From assembly GCA_038503075.1 (NCBI GenBank), contig JBCAML010000021.1, forward strand, positions 310,001 through 374,000: 64,000 bases of DNA, in the 5' to 3' direction. This DNA is from Gyromitra esculenta. Its lineage: Eukaryota; Ascomycota; Pezizomycetes; Pezizales; Discinaceae. The position numbers were made by a program, and so were the translations under genes. A model generated the notes under the pieces. The model ran no database searches, was not told the origin of the DNA, and saw only the letters and a list, made by a program, of their open reading frames with translations. Positions 47,908 to 58,929 of this stretch are shown in pieces. The first letter of the stretch is position 1. Each line of letters starts with the position of its first letter.

Positions 47908-50394
47908 TCAACCCAACAGCCCGGCAGCCAGCATCTCCAAATCCTCCAACGTATCAGGTTCATCCACAGCCTCAATGACCTTACCCCTCTTCTTTTTACT
48001 CCCCTTCTCCTTCCTCTCCTCTTCTGGATCATCCTCAAACCACTTCCTCTGTCTCTTTGCCCCCCTCTCCTCCTCCGCCTCTTCCTCCTCCTCCTCCTCC
48101 TCCTCCAGTGGTTCTGGCGCTTCATATGGTAAAAATTTTGGACCTTCATCTTCATCTCCCTCTGCCTCCCTCGCCGCCTCTTCCGCCTCCCTCCTCTTCC
48201 GCTTCTCCTTCTTCTCGCGTCTCTTCTCCTTCGCCAGTTTCCGATCATCCACGTCAGCTTCACGCACCTTCCGTCCTTCCTCCTCGACAAACCGAGCACG
48301 TTGCACTTCCGCCGTGCCGTCGGCCCGAAACTTATCTTCGTCCTGTAGCTCATAGATAGCGTGCGAGTTCCCGTCGTCGTCGAATACAAGTTTGGTGCCC
48401 CTGGGCTTGATCTTGGCGAGCTCCTTTTTGGATGTCATCATTTTCTCGCGACGTTTTGAGTCCACGATGATGGATTTGCCGGGGGCGGTGATGATCTTGG
48501 GCATAGATTCGTCTTCAGATCCGGAGGATATTGTGGGGTCGTAGCCTTTGCGTTTTACGGTTAGGAAGTCTTCGTTATCGTCTTCGGAGACGTCGTCTTG
48601 GATTATGTTTTTGTAGTGGTCTGCGAGGACGGTTTGGTTTTCTGTAGAGTGTTAAGATGTGGTTTCCCCTGAAAGAAGGGAAGGGGGGGAGAGGTTACGT
48701 CGTTCGACCATACGGTCGTATTTCGTCCTAACCTCCTTCTTCTTCTTATCTTTCTTATTCTCGCCATCCTCTTCATCCGTCTCTTCACCAAGCTTCTTCA
48801 ACCCCCTCGGCGCGTTCTTGAGCTGTTTAGTCTTGGCTATATCAATACTTTTTAGCCCCCTAATCCTCGGCGCCCCCGGTAGTCCCAAACTAGCCGCATA
48901 TTCCTCCAGCGGCAGTTCCTCAAGCTTAAAGATGTCTTTATCCTTCTGGACGCTGACACTACGGCAGTAACTCACGAATGCCTTTTGGCCCAAATACTTC
49001 AATTCAGGGTCCTTAAAACATAGTCCTTGAAGCTGGTTTTGGATACTCTGCTTTTTGCTCGCCTTCGGGTTCACTTTTGTAATCGGAACCTTCTTCGCCT
49101 CAAGCCGGCGTAGCACTCCTTGCTCTTCGCTGGGGGCTAGAAACATTACTGCGCGGCCCACCTTCTCGAACCGTGCAGTGCGGCCGACACGGTGGATATA
49201 TGTATCTGCGTCCTCGGGAGCATCGAGCTGGACGACCCAATCGACGGCAGGGAAGTCGAGCCCACGGGCCACAACGTCGGTTGAGAATAAACACGAATTA
49301 GCAGAGGCCAAAAAGCGCGCGGTGACGTCTGCGCGCGCAGACTGCTTCTGTTTGCCGTAGAGGTGGAGGAGCGGGATGCCGATATGGAGCTGGCGGAATG
49401 TTTCATGCACGAAGCGGACCTGTTTGCAGCTGGTCATGAAGACGAGGATTTTGGCGCGGAGGTGGTTTCGTAGGAACGAGAAGAGGGTGTTTAGTTTCTC
49501 GTGGAGTGGGACAAGCATGTAGAATTGTTCCAGCGTGGTTGGGGTTGCCGAGATAGCGGATTCGTGGACTGCGACATATTCAGCGTTTTTAAGACTTAAC
49601 CGTGCGAGGTCCTTGACGTTGTTGGTCTGGGTAGCTGAGAAGAGGAGGGTTTGGCGCCCACTTGGAAGGTTCTCAATTATGGCGTCGATGGTGTTGCGGA
49701 AGCCCATATCGAGGATGCGGTCTGCTTCGTCAAGGACAAGGAGCTGCACGTTGTCGACGTTGAGGCCGATGGTCTGGTCCATGTGCTGCAGCATACGCCC
49801 GGGGGTGCACACCACGATGTTCATGCGGTGCAGAGCACTCTGTTCCTCCTTGAGCCCTTTCCCGCCAATCACCAGGCCGGCGGAGAAGGAGTGTTCACGT
49901 CCAATCTTGCGCAGCACTTCGAAGATCTGGGTTGCGAGCTCGCGGGTCGGGGAAATAATGAGGGCGCCTAGACCATCCATGGAGGACCATTTCTTGCGGT
50001 AGAGGATCTCGAGTACGGGGATCAGGAAGGCGAGAGTTTTACCGCTACCGGTTTTTGCAGCGCCGAGAACATCACGACCTTTCAGAGCGAGCGGGATCGC
50101 TTTACGTTGGATGTCAGTTAGCGTTTTGAAGTGCGCTTTGTGCAGACCGCTTGCGGTCTGCTTCGTCAGTGGCAATTCGGTAAATTCTGTGGCTTGGAGG
50201 TCCTATTCTCAACTCTTCTATCAACTTCAACAATCTAGCATAGCACTCGCAATTCGGGATTGGGAAATGCTTACGAATTCAGAAACTTTCTTCTCGAGCA
50301 CTTCTAGCTCTTCCTCGTCGCGCTTTCGTTTCAGGCCTTTTGTGGGCTTCTTGAATGGGCGTGCGCCCTTTTCGGGGAGTCGCACAGTCGGCAT
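47908..50394 (-). CDS. DBP4: DEAD-box RNA helicase DBP4 (HCA4, DDX10 family)
   Basis: ATP-dependent RNA helicase for early 18S rRNA processing in the nucleolus (U14 snoRNA release in yeast). Exons: 50394-50275, 50202-48699, 48641-47908; 785 residues. Helicase motifs in order: Q-motif region [13 protein letters not shown], motif [10 protein letters not shown], Ia PTRELA, Ib [55 protein letters not shown]. The DBP4-specific C-terminal block follows ([20 protein letters not shown], then LGLPGAPRI), then the extension with NQTVLADHY restored by the second intron. An acidic/basic tail contains a run of about 11 glutamates encoded by a CTC-type repeat. The start [20 protein letters not shown] is typical of fungal orthologues. 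Confidence 0.97.
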
Positions 50395-51562
50395 TTCGAG
50401 ATTTTCCCAGTCGGAGAGTTTTGGTGTTGAGAAAAAAATTCAGAGCAATAGTGGTGGTCCGTGCTCGGAAGTTGCCGCTTGAGTTACCCGGTCTTGGGGT
50501 TAGGGTTTTGTCGTGGGATTCTGGTCTGGGCATCATGGACGGGATCTTTTGATAGTTGGCTATCATGGCTGAGATACGTTGTGGTATAAACAGCGGGCAG
50601 TAATGCCACCAAAGGAAAGATAGGGAATAATTCGTCTCAACAGTAAATCCTTTTACGGATAACAGAACCACAATAGTACCGTCCCCAGTGCAATAACGGT
50701 GGACGGAGAAAGCAGGGTTCTGAAGGTGCTACCTCATCATCTTGGTGGTTTACGCGAAAACATCGGCGGCCACCAACACTCCTTCATTTCAACCCCAATC
50801 ACACGAAGGTAGCCGTCCACCAAACCAGTCAAAACTTATCTCACACGAAATCCCTCGACTACTAAATTAAAAATGGCAAGCTATAAAGAGACCCGAGAGC
50901 GGGGGCCGTCCGCCAACACAGGCACATCACCCACCGAGTGACAATCCATGCCCCACCCCAACCAATCCACACCACTCTACCCCTCAAACCCCCTCCCTCC
51001 AAGCCACCAACAACCCTTATCGCCACCAAACCCTAACCCCGTCATATACCAATCATATCATAAGAGCGTAAACGGCTCCACAACCGAAACAAGAATTTCG
51101 TTGCCAAGTTTCCAACATTCTTGGCAGAGGCTTTTTGTGTGATGGCGACTTACTCATGATCGACAGAGGCCGAGGTTTCGATGTGTGGACATTTAGCGAT
51201 GGTGTGCAGGTTGCTTTGGGTATTAGGATCGATAGGTTGTTTAGTGAGTGTTCGAATTTCATAGGGCGTACTCTAGCTACTTAGAACTTGGAGTATGTTA
51301 GGGATTTGGATTACATGGGGTTTAGTACTAGTACTAGTACCTAGTTTGGTATAGAGAATTTTAGTTTTACTACTATTTGTCTACCATAGCCGCTATAACA
51401 GAGTTGCATGCTAGTATAATGAGTTTTTATTATTACTATTATTACTTTCCTACCATACACTACGAGATTGTAGTTGGCGGTCCTCCAAAAAAAACAAAAC
51501 AACCCCGATCCACAACTCTAAAAAATAACTCTAAACTAAGTCGCACCCTCTAAACCCACCCT
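50395..51562. other. spacer, no gene seen
   Basis: Probably the DBP4 promoter region near 50400-50700 and 3' UTR of the secreted-protein gene near 51450-51562. Contains a tandem ACTAGT run near 51325-51342. Confidence 0.4.
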
Positions 51563-52120
51563 CTAAACCCTTGTAACCGGTAAAATCATCAACCACCCTC
51601 CATCCACCGTTGTCATCTGTCCCGTCAATCTCCAGCTATCGTTAACGTACAACCGACACGGTACATAGATCCTCTCAAACAATCTCGCAACCTCCCCACA
51701 CGTGAATCCCCATCCTGCAGGGCCACACATACACATTGCAGCAGAACCCTCGGCATGTAGTACTTTACATCTATGACCTGTAGCGCTGATATCGCTGTAC
51801 TCATCTTTATCAACCCGGCATGATTCGGCCGCTCTACCCTGGAGTGTGATCAGTGCGATCCCAACATCCATGGTGTGCGCGCCATCGTCGACGGCGTAGC
51901 AACCAACCGTTCCGGGGGATGGGATGGGCCATGGTGGTGTTGGGAGATAGGGGCCAGGTAAGAGGTAGCGGGGCTGGAGGGTAGAATTCTGGACAAAGAT
52001 TTGGGGGTTAAGGTTCATAGATGTGTTGAGGACTCTGAGATATGGTATTTCTGGGGGACGCGCTGTACTAGTTATGGGAAGCGTGAGTGCGGGCAATGAA
52101 GTTAATGCCGCGAAACGCAT
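51563..52120 (-). CDS. small secreted cysteine-containing protein
   Basis: Single exon of 185 codons, ATG at 52120. The first 20 residues (MRFAALTSLPALTLPITSTA) look like a signal peptide cleaved after TSTA. The mature part has seven cysteines, including a MCMC pair, several tryptophans and NDSW, a possible N-glycosylation site. No membrane anchor. I recognise no family; size, signal peptide and cysteine content resemble fungal secreted effectors or surface proteins, but this is inference. Alone between spacers, with no neighbours that hint at function. Confidence 0.6.
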   Translation of the reverse strand: MRFAALTSLPALTLPITSTARPPEIPYLRVLNTSMNLNPQIFVQNSTLQPRYLLPGPYLPTPPWPIPSPGTVGCYAVDDGAHTMDVGIALITLQGRAAESCRVDKDEYSDISATGHRCKVLHAEGSAAMCMCGPAGWGFTCGEVARLFERIYVPCRLYVNDSWRLTGQMTTVDGGWLMILPVTRV

Positions 52121-55100
52121 GATGATTGTGGTGTGGTGTTTTTTCCTTTTTTCCTTTAAAGAAGTTATATTATTTGCCGGTTATAGAATGCTTCCAGAAG
52201 AATGAATGATATTTATAGTAGATAGATGGTGCAAGCGAAAGTTTTAGACTCTTCATGTGAACAGTTTTGACGTTGCGGTGTAGTGAATACCTGAATAGAA
52301 GGATTTCCGTTATTATATTCGTCCACTAACGGTCCACAACGTAGCTCCCTAGAAAAACGATCAAGTGAGAAACGGCGAATCGAACCCCCTATGTCAGTAA
52401 TGCAAGCTCCTGAAACATACGCCTAGCTGCAGAGATATTAGGTTTCCATCCCCCAAAGTTCATGAATTCACCATGTGAGCACCTCCCGCATTAGTTCATA
52501 GAATCTCCAAACCGTAAGCTTTCCACAACCCTTCCACACCCAGTAGCATGCCATAGCGTAGTCCACGAAGAGTCGTAAAAAAAATAATTAAATCCCCCAT
52601 AAAAATTAAGAGAATGATCCCCAAATACACCCCCACGACAATCAGAACTGCACGTGAAAATAAGGTCATTTACCACAGCAAAGGTATTTCGTGACCACAA
52701 AATGTAAATATTAGTATGAGAATATAGTATTTCCCACTTGAGATGGATGAGGCTTGGTATTGTCGAATCCTCACGATCGAACCTCTCAAAGCACTAGAAT
52801 CCCTTTCAACAGGAAAAAAAGACTCTATATCATGAGATGGCCGCGCGTTGACTCCCGGTATCCGCGATAGCAAACAAAAAACAAGACGAAAGACCCCACT
52901 TCAAAAAAACTAGTACTCTTGGAAGACGTGAATCGAACTCCTAGGGAGAGAAAGAAGGGGAGAAGCTGTACCGTTAGATACCTTACCCAGATGATCTGAA
53001 AGAATGATGGCAAAAAGTTCTCCAACAACGGTGAAAAAGCGGAGGAACAAAGACTCATAAGCCCAGCCCGTCCCCGATCCGGGCGGACTCCGCCCTCAGG
53101 ACAAGCCATTCTTCCCCCAGAAGAAACCAATCATATACCCCACGTGGGTAGTTGATCGAAAAAGGTCTTCGAGTGACACCCTATGATTTCTGTAGAATTA
53201 GGCTCAGTGCATAATCACCCACCCGAGATAGGCATGTACCTCCGAAGATAACATACAACTGTTTTCGGTACGCTTGGCGTTAGCGCTTCGGTGTGGTTGT
53301 TGCTACTTCCGTCGACATCGACGATTCACTTGTGTATCGGAATTCAATAAAATTTTATATAGAAAAAGCCCTTATGAGGATGTCTGATCCTATTTCCACC
53401 CACAAAAGATAAGGCCCCATTACAAAGCGGCTAAAATCATTTCTCCCTCGATGGACCAAGAAGGGTAGATGAATCCTTGAGCTTGTTTATACCGTTTAAT
53501 TCCCTTTCGAAAGTTGATACCTCGCGATCGATGAAGTGGCACGGAAGGAAGGCAGATATTCGATCGATTATGTACATAACCCTCAATCCCGGAATTATAA
53601 GGCGTTCTTTGGTATCCTAGTCAGTTATATTACACTGCAGGAACAATCACATATCTTACATACATATACATGAAAAAAGGGTAAAATTAATAACGAATAG
53701 TTAGATGAAGCTTACCTGTACTGCTACTTTTTCTGATCAGTAGTGAATGCCAATCCTATTTTACCTGCACCTGATCCCGATGAACAAAACAGCCTTGGAA
53801 TATCACTTGTGGCCGGAGGAGGAACGAAAGAGAAGGTAGAAAGATTTGCGCCAATCATCGATCGCGACATATTTGATGGGGTAGGTATGGAACTCTCAGT
53901 GATCATCCCGGGTTTTTTTTGAAAAAGCGGCGGTAATGACAGCGTTTTGATATAGATGTGGAAGCTTACGACAACCAGATATCCTGAACGTTCAAGAGCG
54001 GGGTCGTTCGAGTTTCGGAGGTGATCAACAGCGTTGACATGGCGGTCCTTCATTCCGTCACCCTATTAGCTTCGTCATGCTATAATTCCTCTTCGGCGAG
54101 ATTATTAGTAACCAAGTCCTGAGGTCTTATCACCACTAAAGCGGAAAAGATAGGCAAAGGTTGCAGGTGACTGAATGCAAGCTGTCGCGTTGAGTACCAA
54201 TTATTTTAAGTCTTTACACTGGCTAGTACGCTTTAGTAATAGTAAGATTTCAAAACCTCAGGGAGTATGAAATTGAATAGTGTCAATGTCCTCTGAACAT
54301 GTGTTCCAACACATGGAAACGCTATTACGAATTAGAGAATATTTGGTGTTGATAGGGAACAGAAAAGGAGGGGTAAAACGTGGGAAACAGCGCTGGCAAT
54401 CCAAATGGTTAGGCATAACTCAAAAGTTATACAACAAAAGCATAACCGAGCTCTGATATAAAACTGGGCGAGGCTCTGAATAGCACCAGTAAGCGCTAAA
54501 AGCTAGGTATGAAAAACGTTAACGTTGTGTACCTGATAAGTGAAACCCAGGATTTCAGTCTCACCTGGAGCCAAAAAAAAAACAAAAAAATCCACTCAAT
54601 CTTACGCATTCCAGTCGCAGAGTGAAAAAAAATAAAAATACGAAGATACAAACTGAACTTGCCGTTTATCTTCTTTTTATTCTCGACACCCCGCCTTATC
54701 ACCAGCTGTTAGCTCCCTTCTTGCAGCGTTTATAGTTTTGAACAACCAACTCATAGAGTTGGCGATCATGAGATCATGCTGGTTGCCGGTGTATCTACGA
54801 ATGAGATTCGTGGGATGCTGTGCCAGGCGAATCTTTTGGTGTCGTTTTGGAGCGAATGATAGAATATGACCGGGAACGGGACCCAGGGTTTCTGAGCAAG
54901 GCGAACAGCTAATTACCAATTGCAAGTTGTTCATTCTGATGAGTCTTAGGCTTGCGGCGTACATGGATGAGAGTGTAGGACTCGGCTCCCCGCATTTCTA
55001 AACAGTGGACAAATCTGCCTTTCGTCTATGTGCAGAATAGAAGGTGAAGTTGCTTTTGTTTCTGAACAACCTGGATCCTGAAAGTAGGCTACCAAGACCC

Positions 55101-57209
55101 ACCCGTGGTGGATTGGACTGGGTGGAGAAGGAGCCCTTGAGCCTTGGGGGGGGGGGGCGACGTTGGCGGATGTCTCAGTCCGCGGAGATCATAAGAAACG
55201 AGATTTAACTGAGATTCTGCTCACATGACCACTGCGGATGCGCCGGGAAACAACATCAAACAAGGTACTCGTCCGCTGACCCCCATCCGTTTATGGGAAA
55301 TGATACTCAGGTACCCGCCGACGCCCGCGCACCCTCCCCAAAGACCAAGACCGGGACTTGGCTCATCTAGAATCCAGGGAAAGAGTTTTTTTAGGTGTGA
55401 GAAAAATTCTCTTACATTTTACATTTTCTGTTTTGTTCTCCCCCGCATCCTTTTCTTTCCACGTCTGCATGATCTAATAAATCTGTGTTTTGTTTTGAGC
55501 AGATTTTGTTTGCATGAACAATACAATTGGCATAGTACCCCACACTAGCCCTACGTGCACAGTTTCCGCAGCCGCGGCTCTTGGAGTTCTCGTTTCTTAC
55601 TTTGTTTTATCGGGGGGTTTTCTTCTGTTCCCCACCCCAACCGCTGCCCAAGTATCGGTACGTGCCATGTTTGTGTTTCGCACCATTAATAGCCTCAATT
55701 ACTGTGCGTGCTGATGTCGCTGTGCCGCGTCCAACTTCCCTTCCGCTATCTCGGCCGCTTCGGTAGTCGGTTAGCTTCTATTCTACCAAGCTTTGATCTC
55801 ACGAACCACCCATGTCCAGATTCCGTGAGATCTGTGAAACTGAACCGCTTAGAGATGAATTGGGCCTCCAAACCACCTCATAATCAAAGAATGTGGCCTG
55901 TCAGAACCCACCCTCCCCGAACGACCGAGAATATCGTATGAGTTGAGTTGAGTTTTTTTTATTAGGCTTCAGGTATGGGAGGAGGAAAGAAGATAGAAAT
56001 CTCTTCACACACACGCACACACGCGCCCTCGTTACTCCGCCCTTTCGCCCTCGGCGATTCCTCGGTAGGCTGAACGGGAGGGAGGTAGAAAGAAAAAAAA
56101 AGGGTCGTGCCATCGAAGGACGGAAAGGCATCAGCGAGAAAAGAGGAGCGACGGTCAATGATCGGTGATCAAAAATAATTGTGGCCGCTTGAAGCTGAGA
56201 GTAAGACATGACGTCGTGGTTGCGGGGGCGACCAAGATACGTACGTAGACGACTGTGCAAAACGCAAATGAGAGTGAGAAAAAAAAACACCATTATGCAG
56301 GCATATCGCCAAATATTTCGTCCATTGGGTGGGTATCTCCACCACAGCGTACGGTAAAGCAAATCATTCTGTTTTATCAATACTTGCTCAGCCAACACCT
56401 CGCGTGCCCAGTCTTAATTCCGACCAGAGGGTGCATAGCGAAAAAAAACACCCTGCTGCAGAGGCTTTTGAACTAAAACCCGAACTTTGCTTTTTTGTCT
56501 TTGTTGTTTTTTCTTTCTATCTGTGTGCATCACTTAGAAGATGAAAATAGTAAACGAAGCGATACGATTACTCCCCGCCGCCCCTCCGCACCCCTCCCGC
56601 AGCTCTGACCGCACCAGATTAACAACGGGCAAGGAGCCCGCCATGGTAGTAACTTTGGTCTGAATTAAAACAGGGCCTCTGCGCTTTTTGCCGCACGGAT
56701 TTAGCCGCGGCGAGTAGATAGTGCGAGATTAGACACAACATTGGGAGCTCGAGGGGGGTTGGTGGGGCTGGTTACATCATTACCCTAGGAAAGAGCTGTG
56801 CGGTCGAGGGGGGGCAGGGGGGGCTGCATCTTGGGATGGAGATGCAGATTGGTTCGCTACGCCCAACTGCCGCCGCCGCAAGACTCGGTCGAGATGCGTT
56901 CTATATCGGCCTCTGCTCGCTCTGCTCTAGCGGAAGTTCCAAACAAAACCAACCCTCCCTCCCGTTGCGAAGGAGAGCATTAGTGCACGCGTACGGGGAA
57001 GTGGGTGTACAATATAATCCAGCAGCGCCAACAGTGATGGAGGACCAAATGCTCGATCCCGAGGCCCAGAAACACGAGAGTCGGTGTGTCCGTCCGCCTG
57101 TAAGCTGTCATACCCGCAGGACGAAGAGATTCGCTCGTCGCGCACATCGTCCATCACACATCCTGTCCTCCAAATAGCATCCGGAGAGATTAACGGTCAC
57201 GGTTGATAG
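52121..57209. other. gene-poor region
   Basis: No gene I can support. tRNA-like fragments near 52370-52440 and 52915-52990 do not fold. Minus-strand frames at 53724-54053 and 54677-54964 look mildly protein-like but lack a domain. G run near 55147-55159. From about 56,600 the DNA becomes GC-richer. Confidence 0.4.
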
Positions 57210-58112
57210 CTAACGCCGGTCCCGGCTTGCAGTACTGCCGAGCGACTGACCGTGGCCTCGTGAACGCATCATGGCCGGCTGGGCCGATTTCCTGCGTCTG
57301 GCATACATGTAGCATTGACAATCCTCGGTCAGTCCAGTATGTGCTCTGCTCTGCGTACGTACGTACGCAGTGATCGTCGCGGTGAGAGGGATCAGGGCCA
57401 ATTTCACATGACGATGGTGCTGCGCATCTCGGTAGATAGAATAGAACCAATCTTCTAGAGCACGCAGCATGGAATTGATTATAGATCCCGCTGCCAAGCA
57501 GTACATAATTACATACTTACCTAGATACCGGGTTGGGGCCTCCGCGACCCGTGGAAAAGAGAGAAACACTCCGCTACTGTATGCAATCTCAGTGGGCGAA
57601 TTTCTTGGCCCGCATCTATCGCAGATCTGAGACCGGAGAACGGTCGAAGGAGCTGATGTGTCCGCTGGAGCCCCTACATGCAGCGCGAGGGACTCACCAA
57701 GCCCGTGGAGTTCAGGCGAACGGGCATGTGCACTTTGTATTTTGTAGAATAGGCCCACGTGCTCGTGGCTCATAAGGCGTCTTGCTGTTGGGTTGGGCCA
57801 AGCAAGAAAGCAACCCATGCAGCCATCCGGTACAGCAAACACCATTCGCTTCTCCCCCACTCCAACTCCCTCGTAAGTCATAGCGGTGCGAATCCCAAAG
57901 GTTTGTGAAATAAAAGCAAAGTGTAATGCGGAGATAGACTGGAATCCCAGAAAATAGTTCCCTGCATACTCTGCAGCTCCGTGGTCAAGCTGTGTTCTGT
58001 CATTCGCCGCTTTTGATGGTATGCGCACCAATGAGTCTAGCCTTTGCCCCTCCACCACCTTATTTTCGGTGCTGGTGCTCTCTGTATGGCCAGGCCTGCA
58101 GAGGGTCCGCAT
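57210..58112 (-). CDS. orphan hypothetical protein, 300 residues
   Basis: One uninterrupted frame from an ATG at 58112 to 57210 in a GC-richer stretch. No homologue, domain or signal peptide recognised; a moderately hydrophobic stretch occurs near residue 195 (YVIMYCLAAGSIINSML). The length without stops is notable, but GC-rich DNA makes long chance frames more likely, and part of the sequence (TACGTACGTACG near 57355) is repetitive. Its upstream end overlaps the promoter of the next gene. Confidence 0.3.
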   Translation of the reverse strand: MRTLCRPGHTESTSTENKVVEGQRLDSLVRIPSKAANDRTQLDHGAAEYAGNYFLGFQSISALHFAFISQTFGIRTAMTYEGVGVGEKRMVFAVPDGCMGCFLAWPNPTARRLMSHEHVGLFYKIQSAHARSPELHGLGESLALHVGAPADTSAPSTVLRSQICDRCGPRNSPTEIAYSSGVFLSFPRVAEAPTRYLGKYVIMYCLAAGSIINSMLRALEDWFYSIYRDAQHHRHVKLALIPLTATITAYVRTQSRAHTGLTEDCQCYMYARRRKSAQPAMMRSRGHGQSLGSTASRDRR

Positions 58113-58402
58113 TACATTGCATTACGCATTGCAGCAAACAGGGTTCAGCAGAGTGGAAGGAAAATATCAATTACATCTGAGATCTGGGTTGCAGGCGCAT
58201 CTGCAACGGACGAGCTTGTTTCGTAAAAATTTAGCTGAAGTTTGACCAAACGAACGCCTACCCTCTCTTATCGCCGCGCTAGCAAAAATACACCACGCCC
58301 TTACGTCTGATCTGACCGCACCCTGCCTCCCCCACAATCGTCACCACCACAAGCCCACACATCATAGCCTGGTCTTGGGGTCTTGGGCACAGCGAAGAAC
58401 AA

Positions 58403-58410
58403 TATATAAG
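58403..58410 (+). promoter_or_regulatory. TATA box of the 58594 gene
   Basis: TATATAAG about 190 bases before the ATG, followed by a pyrimidine-rich leader with (CCAG)n near 58450-58470. Spacing allows a transcription start near 58430-58445. Confidence 0.55.
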
Positions 58411-58593
58411 GACTGCCTTCTATCCCCCTTCTATCCTTCCCATCAACCAGCCAGCCAGCCAGCCAGCCAAGCATCCTCAGGAACAACAGTCTTCAACTCG
58501 AGCATTCTACCTCCTACGCTAGTATCTCCACTACTAAAAGCTTTCCTCTCCTCCATTTCAAACCACCACCTCCTCCAAAAAACTACCTTCGAA

Positions 58594-58929
58594 ATGTCTG
58601 CTCCCGTTCAGAACACTGCCCGCGTTGCCACCGAGGCTCCTCGCACTACTGCTACCATCCGCAGGCCCACTACCTTCTTGTGCCTTGCGCCTGTCCATTC
58701 CGCTAGCTTCCCCAAGCAGCCCCAGTCCCCCAAGTTGTCTCCCACCAATGCTGAGGCCACCCTCGGGACCCCACCTGCCTCTCCTCTTGTTGGGCCTTCC
58801 ATCAGCCGCAACAGACGCAGCTCTACCTCATCCATCGGCAGTGTCACCGAGAAGCGACGATTCCTCAAGTTGGGCCCCGTCTTCTGGGGTGGTGCCATCG
58901 GCGAGAACGACTACGCCATTGAGGACTAA
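58594..58929 (+). CDS. small conserved fungal protein with RFLKLGPV motif
   Basis: 111 residues from the ATG at 58594. The N-terminal 80 residues are Ser/Pro/Thr-rich and disordered. The C-terminal end carries SSIGSVTEKRRFLKLGPVFW, then GGAIGENDYAIED; a tail of this type (RFLKLGPVxxGxxxGxxD) recurs in short uncharacterised proteins of filamentous ascomycetes. Codon use is strongly biased to C-ending codons, and the gene has a TATA box and a long pyrimidine leader, all typical of highly expressed fungal genes. Function unknown. A frame extends upstream without an in-frame ATG, so I chose this start, which has AAA before the ATG context GAAATGTC. Confidence 0.75.
   Translation: MSAPVQNTARVATEAPRTTATIRRPTTFLCLAPVHSASFPKQPQSPKLSPTNAEATLGTPPASPLVGPSISRNRRSSTSSIGSVTEKRRFLKLGPVFWGGAIGENDYAIED

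Noticed and set aside
48060..48360. Plus-strand Ser/Pro-rich frames opposite the DBP4 tail
   Set aside because: They are antisense shadows of the Glu/Lys/Arg-rich DBP4 C-terminus.
52370..52440. tRNA-like fragment on the minus strand (GGGGGTTCGATTC)
   Set aside because: The apparent T arm does not pair and no acceptor or anticodon stem can be formed.
52915..52990. Second tRNA-like fragment on the minus strand (GGAGTTCGATTCACG)
   Set aside because: The T-stem halves do not pair and no cloverleaf fits; at most a decayed copy.
53724..54964. Two minus-strand frames (53724-54053 and 54677-54964) as exons of one gene
   Set aside because: The sequence between them has no convincing splice chain, and neither piece matches a known family.
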